A DNA stretch of 64,000 nt from Verrucomicrobiaceae bacterium (GCA_947507875.1 CANNQP010000013.1:1-64000), one strand, 5' to 3'; shown: positions 9,023-18,553, counted from the stretch's first letter. A program made the numbers and translations. Notes: generated by a model not told the origin, from the sequence alone.

Positions 9023-10218
9023 GGCATGGCCGCTTCGAGCGCGGCTAGTTCTTGGGCATGATTTTCTGCCCATTGGGCTCGTCCTTTCTGCACGGCCAGC
9101 AGGTGCTCCTGCAGACTGTCTTCTGTAAGTCGATGCCCGAAATTACCAGCAGGATTGATGGCTGAGTGATCTGTTGGAGCGAGCAGAATCCCAAGCAGTC
9201 GATTGCCGAGAGCTTTGTTGAAATGGCTGGCCTCGTAGTAGTAACGCGCCAAGCCTTTGGCAGGGATGGGATCTATCGTTTCATCCGAATAAACACCGAA
9301 GTCATAGAGGGGAAAGGGATTGCCTTTGCCCTCTGCTTCCTGCTTTAAGATAGAAACCAAAGTGCGTTTCCATGTCTCATAAAGTGTGTCATATCCCTGC
9401 ATTCGTTGAATTTCTTGGTAGCGGACATGCATGGGAGCGATGGCTAACCTAAGATCGATAGCCATCTGTCTGGCCAAATGAATCATGTCTCGGAGTTGCT
9501 GGAGCTCGTTTTCACCGAGACTTCCTTTCGCAGATGTTGGCTTGATGGAACTCAACAAGCGACGCTCATAAGCCGCAAAGGCACGAACGGCCCCTCCTTT
9601 TGCCAACACACGTTTATCTTCTGCAGATGCATCACGTGATCCGTCAGGTAAATAGCGTTTTTCTCCCTCACGTCCGATCCAGGTTGCTAGACTGCCATTC
9701 CATGCATCCCACGTCAGTAATGCAGAGATGAGATCTTGGCTATCCCAAGCCAAATTTTTTGCACCATCCGGCAGAACCGCCAATCGGTTTTCAGTGAAGT
9801 CAGGGGCCGGCTGAGCTCCAGGCAAAAAGGCTGCAAAATCGAGCAAAAGAACAACCTGTCGCACCTTGCCTAAGGCACAAGCATGCTGAAAGTAACGTTT
9901 GATCTCGTATAGACTCGCGTTTGAAAGCCCAAGATTGTAAACTGGTTTTGCCTGCCAAGCAGGATGAGCTGGATCAAGTCCTGTCTCAGCGCGTGAGCTT
10001 CCAAGAATAAGCGATTGAGGCCGCAGGTGCCTCACTTGTGCGGCTTTGACCAATCGTAGGTGAGTGAAGGTCTCGGGACGATCTGCGCCTGGCATCAGAT
10101 CTTTGGCAAACAGTCCGTATGGATTCACTGCACGATTGATCACAGCCACGGCCATCACCACCGCCACCGAAACGATAACCAAGGTTCGCAAATAAGTCGT
10201 ATGCAAATTCAGAGCCAT
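8995..10218 (-). CDS. SGNH/AlgJ-like membrane-anchored protein, partner of the MBOAT acyltransferase
   Basis: 407 residues with one N-terminal membrane segment (about 11-30) and the rest predicted outside the membrane. An SGNH-like block L-I-L-G-S-S-R-A-E-T-G lies at 70-80, offering Ser74/Ser75 as nucleophile, and A-S-H-F-N contains His332 in the expected place for the catalytic His. This arrangement matches AlgJ/AlgX/DltD-type proteins that work with MBOAT acyltransferases: the MBOAT moves acetyl groups across the membrane and the SGNH protein places them on the polymer. The start codon lies two bases after the stop of the MBOAT gene, so the pair is almost certainly co-expressed. It is the last gene of the long operon; its 3' end overlaps the convergent GT4 gene by 28 bases. 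Similarity to known families is weak, so the role is inferred from context and motif. Confidence 0.72.
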   Translation of the reverse strand: MALNLHTTYLRTLVIVSVAVVMAVAVINRAVNPYGLFAKDLMPGADRPETFTHLRLVKAAQVRHLRPQSLILGSSRAETGLDPAHPAWQAKPVYNLGLSNASLYEIKRYFQHACALGKVRQVVLLLDFAAFLPGAQPAPDFTENRLAVLPDGAKNLAWDSQDLISALLTWDAWNGSLATWIGREGEKRYLPDGSRDASAEDKRVLAKGGAVRAFAAYERRLLSSIKPTSAKGSLGENELQQLRDMIHLARQMAIDLRLAIAPMHVRYQEIQRMQGYDTLYETWKRTLVSILKQEAEGKGNPFPLYDFGVYSDETIDPIPAKGLARYYYEASHFNKALGNRLLGILLAPTDHSAINPAGNFGHRLTEDSLQEHLLAVQKGRAQWAENHAQELAALEAAMPQGTKANRR

Positions 10219-10220
10219 GC

Positions 10221-11750
10221 TCAGAATTGAAAGTAAAGAAATTCGCTGAGGCGTCCCAAATGCAGCAATGCCACGGCAAGCATCAGGCCACTCACACAGG
10301 CCCAGCCAAAGCTAGGCTGCCAATGCCATCGCGATGGCCGGAACGGCAGGGATGCATGGTTGGATGGAGTTAGACTCCCTGAAGCTAATTGAATCGCGTT
10401 CGGCAAGCAGAGGGTAGCAGCTAAGAGAGCCAAAAGCTGAACAATTTGCCAAGGTGATTCAAAAACTAACCAATCTGAGCGACCACTGAAACCTAGTGCT
10501 TTCAAAAACACTAATCGATCCAGCCAAGCCACAGGAAGTTCTAAACCAGAAAATCCAGCCATTCCTTTGAGAATGGTGAACGCTCCCTGCAAATCATGAG
10601 CCCGGAAAAAAGTCCAACCAATGATGATAGTTAAAAACGTCAATCCCCAGGAGAATAAAGTGCCACAACTCCCCCTTAAACTTTGGCTGGCAGCAGACTT
10701 CATCCAAGCATGATTGATGAGCAATGCCATGCCATGCCAAAGACCCCAAACTCCAAACGTCCATCCTGCGCCATGCCAAAACCCTCCAATGATCATAACG
10801 ATGAGCAAATTGAGGTTGCGACGGACTTCCCCTTTTCGGTTTCCACCGAGCGGAATGTAAAGGTAGTCGCGAAGGAATAAAGAAAGTGTGATGTGCCAAC
10901 GTCGCCAAAAATCTACTATGCTCAATGCCTTGTAAGGTGAGTAGAAATTGCCGGGTAGACTAACCCCAAAGACTCTTGCCAGACCGAGGGCCATGTCTGA
11001 GTAGGCGGAGAAGTCAAAATAGAGTTGAAGTGTATATGCCAAAACGGCTATCCAGGCATCCAGCATGGCAATAGATGAAGCGCGAGAGGCCTCATCAAAA
11101 ACGGGGCTTATCCATCGTGCGACATGATCTGCAATGACCATTTTTTTGAAAAGGCCAATGCTAAGCAAAGTGAAGCCGATGGATATATCCTCCCATCGAA
11201 AAGCTCGTTCACGTCGTTCGCGCAACTGAGGCAGCATTTCCATGGGCCTCACAATCGGACCAGCAATCAGTTGAGGGAAGAATGTGATGTACAACAAGTA
11301 ATGCCGAAACGTAGTGCCTTCAGCTCGTCCTGCGCGACAATGGAGCAGGTAAGTGAGCTGATGAAAAGTGTAGAAGGAAATGCCTAGAGGGAGCTCCAAA
11401 GGTGTGTGATCCCAATCTAGGTTCAACAAAAGGGCAACATTTGAAGCTAGAAAATGCCAATACTTGTACCACGCCAAAAGACCAAGGTTCACCACGACTC
11501 CAATAGCCAGAAGCCAGCGATGTTGCCCTTGATCTGGTAAGGCAAGTTTTCGGCCGAGCCAAAAATTTGAAGTGACAGAAACCAGTAGAAGGGGCACATG
11601 AGCTGGGTTCCACCAACCGTAAAAAAAGACAGAAGTTGCTGCAAGCCACGTCCAGGCTGCCTCAAGACCCCATTTGCGAAATGCAGTCCCAAAGCCCAAC
11701 ATGCAGATGGGCAAGAATACAAAAAGAAAGATGGTTGAATTGAATAACAT
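10221..11750 (-). CDS. MBOAT family O-acyltransferase (AlgI-like)
   Basis: 509 residues, strongly hydrophobic with many membrane segments from residue 1 on. The MBOAT signature is clear: G-G-F-W-H-G-A-G-W with His326 and a second W-H-G with His339; the first is the usual catalytic His. The F-D-F-S-A-Y-S-D-M-A block, W-R-R-W-H-I-T-L-S and L-Y-I-P-L-G-G-N-R-K-G are typical of the AlgI/PatA/DltB group. These proteins transfer acetyl groups to extracytoplasmic polysaccharide. Paired with the SGNH-like gene just downstream; 10 bases separate it from the preceding GT2 gene. Confidence 0.92.
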   Translation of the reverse strand: MLFNSTIFLFVFLPICMLGFGTAFRKWGLEAAWTWLAATSVFFYGWWNPAHVPLLLVSVTSNFWLGRKLALPDQGQHRWLLAIGVVVNLGLLAWYKYWHFLASNVALLLNLDWDHTPLELPLGISFYTFHQLTYLLHCRAGRAEGTTFRHYLLYITFFPQLIAGPIVRPMEMLPQLRERRERAFRWEDISIGFTLLSIGLFKKMVIADHVARWISPVFDEASRASSIAMLDAWIAVLAYTLQLYFDFSAYSDMALGLARVFGVSLPGNFYSPYKALSIVDFWRRWHITLSLFLRDYLYIPLGGNRKGEVRRNLNLLIVMIIGGFWHGAGWTFGVWGLWHGMALLINHAWMKSAASQSLRGSCGTLFSWGLTFLTIIIGWTFFRAHDLQGAFTILKGMAGFSGLELPVAWLDRLVFLKALGFSGRSDWLVFESPWQIVQLLALLAATLCLPNAIQLASGSLTPSNHASLPFRPSRWHWQPSFGWACVSGLMLAVALLHLGRLSEFLYFQF

Positions 11751-11760
11751 CCTTCTTGCA

Positions 11761-12534
11761 TCAACTAGGCCTGAGGTCTGCCAAATTTCTCTTTTTTAAA
11801 GCGCTCACGGCGTATTTGATGAAGCATGGAATCGCACGCGATAGTGGTAGCTTTTCATAATGACGTAAAATGCGCCAACGCGCTTGTGCAGCTTTTATTT
11901 TATTTCCTGAACGGCTTCCAGGAGCTTGTCTGTAGATGGCTAACGGTTCTGAAAGTCCATGTGCAGTGGTGGTTCGAAGAAGCTGAAGCCAAAGGATAAG
12001 ATCTTCATGAAGATGATCTACAAATTTTAGTTCAGACAATGCTTTGGTTCTGACTATCGCGGTAAGACAACCTAGCTGGTTATCACTCAGCAAATCATCG
12101 TAAGTCAGTTGATCGGGAGGGGTGACAACCTGAGATAGCCTTTCACCTTTCCAGTTTATTTGAGTGTAGCCTGTGTAGCTCAACAATGTTCCCGTGCGGT
12201 TCATGCAGGCAATTTGTTTCTCTAACTTTTCTGGTAACCAAAGATCGTCACTATCAAGAAAGGCAATGTATTCGCCTTGGGCTCGTTCAATGCCTTCGTT
12301 TCGGTTGTAGGCGCAACCTCCATGAGGAAGGTTATCAATCACCACAATACGTTGGTCTTTGGCTGCATAGCTTTTGGCTATGGCGAAAGTGTCATCGTGA
12401 CTGTTGCGATCAACAATCACCAGCAACTCCCAGTTAACGTACGTTTGCGATAGCAGTGATTCCAGGGATTCTGCAATGGTAGCCTGTGCCTGATAGGCAG
12501 GCATGATCACGCTCACAAGGTCGGGAAAAAGCAT
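11761..12534 (-). CDS. GT2 family glycosyltransferase
   Basis: 257-residue GT-A fold enzyme. The N-terminal V-S-V-I-M-P-A-Y-Q (residues 7-15) and the metal/nucleotide-binding D94-S-D96-D97 in A-F-L-D-S-D-D-L-W define family GT2. It should be an inverting enzyme adding a sugar on the cytoplasmic side. It resembles the GT2 encoded at 13685-14632, including an identical A-F-L-D-S-D-D-L-W block, pointing to duplication within the locus. Gaps of 12 bases upstream and 10 downstream place it in the operon. Confidence 0.92.
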   Translation of the reverse strand: MLFPDLVSVIMPAYQAQATIAESLESLLSQTYVNWELLVIVDRNSHDDTFAIAKSYAAKDQRIVVIDNLPHGGCAYNRNEGIERAQGEYIAFLDSDDLWLPEKLEKQIACMNRTGTLLSYTGYTQINWKGERLSQVVTPPDQLTYDDLLSDNQLGCLTAIVRTKALSELKFVDHLHEDLILWLQLLRTTTAHGLSEPLAIYRQAPGSRSGNKIKAAQARWRILRHYEKLPLSRAIPCFIKYAVSALKKRNLADLRPS

Positions 12535-12546
12535 GACTCAGCTAAA

Positions 12547-13683
12547 TCAGTTTCCTGATGATAAGGTCAGAAGCTCATGGGCCAACACACCCGCAGGATC
12601 TGAAGGGATGATTCGGCGAACGTGTTCAGCCGCAGTTAGTCCCATTTGACGCCACCGATTTCTATTTTCCCAAGCACGTTCCATCGCTTGGTCTAAAGCA
12701 TGTGCAGAGCACTCCGCTGAAACGAAACCAGTGATGCCATCTTCGATCAACTCCGCTGATCCGCCCGCTGGATTCACAATGCATGGCCGTCCTGCCATGA
12801 GTGCCTCGACCACGCAAATTGGCAAGCCTTCGTGGCGTGAAGGCAGAATAAGCGCGTGGTGCTCATCCCACACGGCTTGGATATCATGAACATGGCCACA
12901 AAAGCGAACCTTGCTCTCAAGGTCTTGCATACGAATCAAACGCACCAATGATTTTTCCCAGGGACCTTTGCCAAAAATAGAAACCTCAAGAGGACGATTT
13001 CGCCACTTTTCTTGGTTCAAAACATCTAACAAAAGATCGTGTCCTTTTGTTCTTGGGTGAATGCGAGCTGGAAAAGCTAATCGCCAAATGGCTTCGCTAG
13101 GCCAAGTTGCTACACGATCATGGCCAACGAGATAAGGGTTTCTCCAAATACGGCTGTTGTTCAATTTGGCGGCCGTTTGGGTTTGAAATAAAGACAGATT
13201 GTGTTGGGAGACAAAGGCTGCAATCTTTGCTTCTGAAAACAGATGCACCAATGTTTCTGAGGTTAGGTCATCTGGCCAATTGTCACTTGAGACAAGGTGA
13301 GTAACTGTCACATACGGCACTCTAGTGGAAGCTATCTCCTGCAAAAGAGAGATGCCATCGAGAAGAGTTCCTGAATTGAAGAACACCAGATCAGGTTTCC
13401 AATCACGAATGACTTTACTCAATTTGCTCCGCTTGGATGCTACTTTAGGTGACAGACGATGGATTAGGCGTTCTGCAAATGACGGGTTCAGGTCAAGATG
13501 GCCAATCTGGTTCTTTTCCAGTTGTTTCATGCGAGCAATAGCTCGCGTGCTCCAGGTAGTTGCAGAAAGCACTTCACAGCCTAACTGCTTAAGCTTGGTT
13601 ATGGTCTGAACCCATAATTCTTCGCTGCCACCACCACCTCGGTTGGCGCTAACAAATAAAATTTTTCTCGAATGCTTTGCCAC
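12547..13683 (-). CDS. GT4 family glycosyltransferase
   Basis: 378 residues from a GTG at 13683, one base after the stop of the preceding GT2 gene. The upstream alternatives at 13746 and 13725 are TTG codons deep inside that gene and are unlikely. The N-terminus reads K-I-L-F-V-S-A-N-R-G-G-G-G-S-E-E-L-W, a glycine-rich acceptor loop; the C-terminal GT4 motif is H-E-G-L-P-I-C-V-V-E-A-L. It is clearly paralogous to the protein at 17357-18553: both share W-R-N-R, G-H-V-x-D-I/V and E-H-H-A-L-I-L-P-S-R. Retaining sugar transferase for the locus glycan; donor unknown. Confidence 0.88.
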   Translation of the reverse strand: MAKHSRKILFVSANRGGGGSEELWVQTITKLKQLGCEVLSATTWSTRAIARMKQLEKNQIGHLDLNPSFAERLIHRLSPKVASKRSKLSKVIRDWKPDLVFFNSGTLLDGISLLQEIASTRVPYVTVTHLVSSDNWPDDLTSETLVHLFSEAKIAAFVSQHNLSLFQTQTAAKLNNSRIWRNPYLVGHDRVATWPSEAIWRLAFPARIHPRTKGHDLLLDVLNQEKWRNRPLEVSIFGKGPWEKSLVRLIRMQDLESKVRFCGHVHDIQAVWDEHHALILPSRHEGLPICVVEALMAGRPCIVNPAGGSAELIEDGITGFVSAECSAHALDQAMERAWENRNRWRQMGLTAAEHVRRIIPSDPAGVLAHELLTLSSGN

Positions 13684-13684
13684 G

Positions 13685-14632
13685 TTAGATGAATCTTTGA
13701 ATGAAGCGATTCGCGAATGGATCAATGGGGCGGATTCGCATGCCAATCCAGCAAAGTAGCGCTGCGATCAAAGTCATCAGTTGGCTCGGTCTTGATCGCC
13801 AGGCCTTCAGAAGCGTTTCAGAAGCTTCCGCATGTTTTGAGGCGTAGAGAGCTCGACCGAGTTTTGCCTGATAATAGTGAAGCGATTGATTCCACTCCTT
13901 CAATGCACCGGGTGGTTTGTTGAAGTTTTTTTTCAAACAGAAGACAATCGCTCGGTAGAGTCTAGATTTATCTCTGCAGGCTGATCCTTCATGCTGACGA
14001 TAAAGGCAGGTAAAAGCATCTCTCATCGCAAAAATGCATCCATGAGATCCTAATCTTAACCAAAGATCCCAGTCTTCCGCATGCTGTATCGCTGGAGTTT
14101 CATCAAAACTCCCATGCTTGAGAAAAACATCTTTTCGCACCATCGCCGCAGAAGGTAGCACGTGACACGCGGATACCATGGCTTTCACCACTTGCTCTGC
14201 ATTCTGAAAGCGAGTGGTCCAAGTCTTCTTGGAGGCTTCAGGATCAACATCGGAATAACCACGTGCTTTGGCAAAAACGACATCGGCCCTCCATCTGGAG
14301 GCTTCTTCTACCAGACCTTCGATATGTTCCTTTTCCCAAAGATCATCCGAATCGAGAAATGCAATCCAATCACCTCTCGCCTGCTTGATGCCTTGATTTC
14401 GAGCCGCGCTGACGCCTTGGTTTTTGCTTTGTTGAATTAGACGGAGAGGAAAATCGGGATGCGTGCTCGCATATTCCTGAATGACTTTGATCGTGTGGTC
14501 TTTTGAGCAGTCATCAATGACCAGAACCTCACTCACAGCTATGTTTTGCTGTCGCACGCTCTCCAAAGTGGGAACAATCAGAGATTCCCGGTTATAGGCT
14601 GGTATAACGACGGTAATGCTCATGACTGTCAT
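13685..14632 (-). CDS. GT2 family glycosyltransferase
   Basis: 315 residues. I-T-V-V-I-P-A-Y-N at residues 6-14 and the D94-S-D96-D97 motif mark a GT-A, family GT2 enzyme. Two in-frame ATGs exist (14632 and 14623); the second gives M-S-I-T-V-V-I-P and is equally plausible. The C-terminal part (about 240-315) is basic with a hydrophobic stretch (L-M-T-L-I-A-A-L-L-C-W-I-G) that may touch the membrane. Nineteen bases separate it from the upstream methyltransferase. Confidence 0.9.
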   Translation of the reverse strand: MTVMSITVVIPAYNRESLIVPTLESVRQQNIAVSEVLVIDDCSKDHTIKVIQEYASTHPDFPLRLIQQSKNQGVSAARNQGIKQARGDWIAFLDSDDLWEKEHIEGLVEEASRWRADVVFAKARGYSDVDPEASKKTWTTRFQNAEQVVKAMVSACHVLPSAAMVRKDVFLKHGSFDETPAIQHAEDWDLWLRLGSHGCIFAMRDAFTCLYRQHEGSACRDKSRLYRAIVFCLKKNFNKPPGALKEWNQSLHYYQAKLGRALYASKHAEASETLLKAWRSRPSQLMTLIAALLCWIGMRIRPIDPFANRFIQRFI

Positions 14633-14651
14633 TTAATGCCGGTTGTTTGGT

Positions 14652-15314
14652 TTAGACTTTCTGCTTGATGCACCAATTCTTTCTAGCGTCCGTGTGAATG
14701 ACTTCATAAATTGGATGAGCTTTGAGGAAATCCTTCACGGCTAGGTAAACGCCATGATGCCAATGCGTCGGATCTGGGTGCCAGTCATGACCTGCGATGA
14801 TTCCATGGGCTTTCACTTTGCGACGAAGCACTTCTAACTCTTTAAGCGTATCCTCATAGGTGTGTGTGGTGTCTAGATAAACCCAGTCCAAGTGTTCGTC
14901 TGGAAGACTTTCTAAAAATGGAATGCTGTAATCCACATGAATATCGACTTTGCCTTGCGAATAAGCGTTAACAATTTTTTCAACGTTAGTGTGAGCTTCT
15001 CGAGTTGGTAGTTTTCCATGTCGAGTGTATGCTCCCCAATCCGGGTAGATTTCGCCGAATTCACGCCACCAAGGATCCACCAAATACAAATGTGAAGGCT
15101 TCACATAATTCAGAAGATGTTCCGAAAACTCACCGCAGAACACTCCTAACTCGGCTCCAACAGAATGTTTTGGAAAGAGATGAAGGAAACTGCCTCGTGT
15201 GGGCCAGGGTTTACCTCGAAGTGTTGCGGTTAAGCGATCGTATGCCAGCTTGGCTAGCAAAACAGGATTTCGATGCGTATGAAAACCTGGTGTGGTGGGA
15301 TCGTGTTCTGGCAT
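14652..15314 (-). CDS. class I SAM-dependent methyltransferase
   Basis: 220 residues. The SAM-binding motif I is G-A-E-L-G-V-F-C-G-E-F-S at residues 53-64, followed by L-Y-L-V-D-P-W-W. The second half has D-W-V-Y-L-D-T-T-H-T-Y and I-I-A-G-H-D-W-H, the layout of Methyltransf_24-type and CmcI/TylF-like enzymes in which Asp/His residues can hold a metal ion. Probably an O-methyltransferase acting on a sugar of the locus glycan. Nearby genes encode three other methyltransferases. The acceptor is not identifiable. Confidence 0.8.
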   Translation of the reverse strand: MPEHDPTTPGFHTHRNPVLLAKLAYDRLTATLRGKPWPTRGSFLHLFPKHSVGAELGVFCGEFSEHLLNYVKPSHLYLVDPWWREFGEIYPDWGAYTRHGKLPTREAHTNVEKIVNAYSQGKVDIHVDYSIPFLESLPDEHLDWVYLDTTHTYEDTLKELEVLRRKVKAHGIIAGHDWHPDPTHWHHGVYLAVKDFLKAHPIYEVIHTDARKNWCIKQKV

Positions 15315-15331
15315 AAAAGTGAATTGTAAGG

Positions 15332-16153
15332 CTATGCTTTTCTAGGCGCAATCTCTCTGGGGATTGCAACAATGTTTTGGAAGGCAAAAATCTCTCGTTC
15401 GTAAGGCTTGAGTTTGTCCAAAGCCACCATGCCATCAGATAGCAAACGGTAGAGGCGATGTCCTGGCAGCCGTTCCATGAAATCAACGAGGAACTGACGC
15501 CGTCCGATGTGCAAGGCATTGAATTCAAATTGGATCACTCCGATTTGATCTTTAGCAAGAGCATGGGTGGCACCATTCAGCACATCCATTTCAAATCCCT
15601 CGGTATCGATTTTGAGAAAATCGATTCGATCGAAGCTTTGGTCTTTGAGGAAAAGATCAAGCGTTGACACTTCCACATCCACAGACACCAAGGGCTTGGA
15701 GGTCATTGTCTTCAATGCCTCAGGACTTAGCGAGGCTCGGATGCCGCCTTCAGTCGAGCCTTCACTATCGTAAAGCTTCAATCGTCCAGGACTAGAACCG
15801 AGAGCCATGGGATGGCACTTGGCACGATGACCAACAGCGCTAACCAATCTTTGATAAGTTACAGGATGTGGTTCAAAAGCGTGTGCGTTAGCTTTGGGAT
15901 AAACACGCAAAACAGCATCTGTGTAATCGCCTGAGTTTGCGCCGACATCTAGCACTTGAGGAGCTTCTTGATGAAGAAGAGTGGGAAGAAGTTCGTGAAG
16001 AAACCAAGTTTCTCCGGATGCCTCCATGCTCTCCCAATTGAAAAAGCCGGATTGCCTCAAGCTATGCTTTAGCAACGATCGATACAATGCATAGAGTCTT
16101 CTCATGGTGATTTTTTGGGTATTCCTTAATTTGAAACCTCTGCGGTTAGGCAT
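15332..16153 (-). CDS. FkbM family methyltransferase
   Basis: 273 residues. V-L-D-V-G-A-N-S-G-D at 67-76 is SAM motif I; F-E-P-H-P at about 93 and K-I-D-T-E-G-F-E at 181-188 are classic FkbM blocks. Family members methylate sugar hydroxyls in polysaccharides and antibiotics. The ATG at 16153 overlaps the end of the GT61 gene by 8 bases, suggesting translational coupling; an ATG at 16105 is an alternative that also keeps the whole domain. Confidence 0.9.
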   Translation of the reverse strand: MPNRRGFKLRNTQKITMRRLYALYRSLLKHSLRQSGFFNWESMEASGETWFLHELLPTLLHQEAPQVLDVGANSGDYTDAVLRVYPKANAHAFEPHPVTYQRLVSAVGHRAKCHPMALGSSPGRLKLYDSEGSTEGGIRASLSPEALKTMTSKPLVSVDVEVSTLDLFLKDQSFDRIDFLKIDTEGFEMDVLNGATHALAKDQIGVIQFEFNALHIGRRQFLVDFMERLPGHRLYRLLSDGMVALDKLKPYEREIFAFQNIVAIPREIAPRKA

Positions 16154-17303
16154 TTTCTTCGGATATTGCCTTGATCAAGGTTTCTTCAAAGAGGTCACAT
16201 GGCACATTCACAGATGCCATGGATGGCATATCATCTTCACGATGCACGCTGTCTCCGATCAAGTAGTGATAGTTTAGGTTCACTTGGCGACTGACGCTGT
16301 GGTAAAAGGGCCAAGCCCAGTCACGGGGAAGAATTTCCACGACGGGAGTTCCAGGCGAACAGTAAACCAAGTTTGCTAATCCAGCACCATGCATTCCACA
16401 AACCAAGCTAGCATCGCGAAACAAAACGATTTGCTCTGGCACGCTTAAATCTTCTAAAAAGACTTCTCTCAGACCATGTTTTTCCCAGACAGCATCGATC
16501 TGGCTTTTGTTTTCAATTTGGCGTCCTTTTCTTCGTGACAGCCAGATTCTCCCGAATCCGCTAGGTTTTGCTTTTTTGATCTCCTCGTGGTTCAGCAGTG
16601 TTCTAATGAAATCACAGGCAAAAGGTGCAACTGCTCCCTTGGTGTTGAGTCCAGGAAGTGGGAGTGAAGGCAACAGCAACGTTTCAGGCTGGTAATGCGA
16701 ATTTCCTGAAACTGGGATCAGTTTGCTTTTCGGAACTCTCAAGAGATCAAAATACTTCTTTTGGTATTCGCGTTCCGTGTTTGCGACGAACTGAGCACAA
16801 CTCAATTCCTGAAGCATTAGCAAACGGGGAAGGGAATCGAACAAAAAGTGAAAGTAGTTGTTTCCGCTTGGACATGACAAAAGCCCGACTCGACCAGAAA
16901 GCTTTTGGGGACGCGGTAAAGAAGGCAATTGAAAGATAGGATTCGCCAACGATGACCACTGGTAACTCTGATGATCATAAAGATAAGACACTTCATCAAT
17001 GACCTTACCATGTCTTTTCCACCATTGGATTGCAGTTCCGTGTCTTCCGTAGATGCTTGTGTTTTCTATTTCAGCAACCCATGGAATAGGCAGATCCCGC
17101 TCATTGATGGATGAATGAAGGTCCTGAAAGAGTTCAGGGCTTTGGTTTGTGATTCCGAACTTAGATTTGGCTATTTCATCAGCTCTGAAAGACTCCAAGT
17201 TAACTATCGAGGAATGAGTGCACTTGTGAATCGACAATGAAGTCTCAGGTCGCCGTTGGTCAACGAAACGCCTCAACACAGACCGAATCAAACCTGCTGG
17301 CAT
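16146..17303 (-). CDS. GT61-like (DUF563) glycosyltransferase
   Basis: 385 residues. The C-terminal half contains C-G-M-H-G-A-G-L-A-N-L followed by P-G-T-P-V-V-E-I, the signature of glycosyltransferase family 61 (formerly DUF563), which also includes bacterial capsule enzymes. The middle has N-Y-F-H-F-L-F-D-S-L-P-R-L, another conserved GT61 block. No signal peptide or membrane segment is visible, so it probably acts in the cytoplasm. It sits between a GT4 gene and the FkbM gene with which it overlaps. Confidence 0.87.
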   Translation of the reverse strand: MPAGLIRSVLRRFVDQRRPETSLSIHKCTHSSIVNLESFRADEIAKSKFGITNQSPELFQDLHSSINERDLPIPWVAEIENTSIYGRHGTAIQWWKRHGKVIDEVSYLYDHQSYQWSSLANPIFQLPSLPRPQKLSGRVGLLSCPSGNNYFHFLFDSLPRLLMLQELSCAQFVANTEREYQKKYFDLLRVPKSKLIPVSGNSHYQPETLLLPSLPLPGLNTKGAVAPFACDFIRTLLNHEEIKKAKPSGFGRIWLSRRKGRQIENKSQIDAVWEKHGLREVFLEDLSVPEQIVLFRDASLVCGMHGAGLANLVYCSPGTPVVEILPRDWAWPFYHSVSRQVNLNYHYLIGDSVHREDDMPSMASVNVPCDLFEETLIKAISEENA

Positions 17304-17356
17304 GAATCTAATTCTAATTTGCTAAAGCGACTATAACTCTAGCCTTCCTGAAGTGG

Positions 17357-18553
17357 CTATTTGTCAGTTCGAGCCGTGGACTTTGATGCAATTTGCAAAA
17401 GTCTATCGGCAAGCTCTTTGCATGGATTTTCAGGAACCTGCTTCAGGATTTTGAGCCGTGCTGTTTGCCCCATCTCTTGCCATTTGTCTCTTGCGTTCCA
17501 TGCTTTTTCCATGGCGTCTGAAAGACTGCGAACATGAGGTGCATCCGCCACGAAACCATTGACTCCATCTTCAACCACTTCCGGATTACCCGCAATATTG
17601 GTAACTATAGCTGGGCGCCCACACATCAAGGCTTCTACTAATGCCAGGGGGAGGCCTTCCATCCTTGAGGGAAGGATCAGGGCATGATGCTCTTCCCAAA
17701 TCTGGCGAACGTCCGAAACGTGACCTCTGAATTCAACGGTATCTTGTAACTCGTAAAGGTTCGCCAGTTGATGAACTCCGTTTGATGAAATGCCACCGCC
17801 AAACATGGACACTTTTATGTTTCGATTTCGCCAAGCCGGCTGTGCTAAAACTTGAAATAAAAGATCCTGTCCTTTGGCATTGGGCTCAAGTCTCGCCACG
17901 CAAGCAATATTCCATGTCTTGCTCTCAGCTGGCCATGACGGTGGACTGCACCGATCCACTTGATAGGGATTCCACATTACCCTGGCCTGGGGCAATTTCA
18001 TCGCGAGCTGATTCTCCAATAGGGCAAGGTTAGCTTTGGAGACGCAGAACACTGCCTTTGCGGACTCGTACACCTGAGACAGCTTGTCGAGCTGTTTATC
18101 CGTTGGCCAAAGATATTCGGCATTGGTTTGGACCACGGATACAAACGGAATTTTCTCACGATGCAAAAACCACATCCAGGGCAGTGCATCTCTGTAACCC
18201 CAATTCGAAACACAAACGAGATCAGGCTTAAATTTTCTGATATGCTGGTCGAATCCAGAAGGTGATTCGGTGAGCGGTTGATGTCGGCCTATGGTGTGTC
18301 CCACAATGTGTTTGATCCTCTGCCAGCGACTGGACCAAAGCGTGCTTTTGAATTCTGAAGATCGACGTTCATGAAGCAAAACGCCATTAGCTTGTAGATT
18401 TTTGATTCTTGCATGCGGTTGAGGCCATTTTTGGACACAAGCCGACACTGCATGTCCAGCACGAGATAGCTCACAGGCTGCTCCAGCCCACAATTCTTCT
18501 GAGCCGCCCCACGGATGACTGCTCATGGAACTAACAAAAGCAAAACGACTCAT
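17357..18553 (-). CDS. GT4 family glycosyltransferase
   Basis: 398 residues, GT-B fold. N-terminal F-V-S-S-M-S-S-H-P-W-G-G-S-E-E-L-W and C-terminal M-E-G-L-P-L-A-L-V-E-A-L (E-x7-E) mark family GT4. Paralogue of the product of 12547-13683, with many identical blocks through the C-terminal domain. ATG at 18553; 31 bases follow the preceding methyltransferase stop. Confidence 0.9.
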   Translation of the reverse strand: MSRFAFVSSMSSHPWGGSEELWAGAACELSRAGHAVSACVQKWPQPHARIKNLQANGVLLHERRSSEFKSTLWSSRWQRIKHIVGHTIGRHQPLTESPSGFDQHIRKFKPDLVCVSNWGYRDALPWMWFLHREKIPFVSVVQTNAEYLWPTDKQLDKLSQVYESAKAVFCVSKANLALLENQLAMKLPQARVMWNPYQVDRCSPPSWPAESKTWNIACVARLEPNAKGQDLLFQVLAQPAWRNRNIKVSMFGGGISSNGVHQLANLYELQDTVEFRGHVSDVRQIWEEHHALILPSRMEGLPLALVEALMCGRPAIVTNIAGNPEVVEDGVNGFVADAPHVRSLSDAMEKAWNARDKWQEMGQTARLKILKQVPENPCKELADRLLQIASKSTARTDK

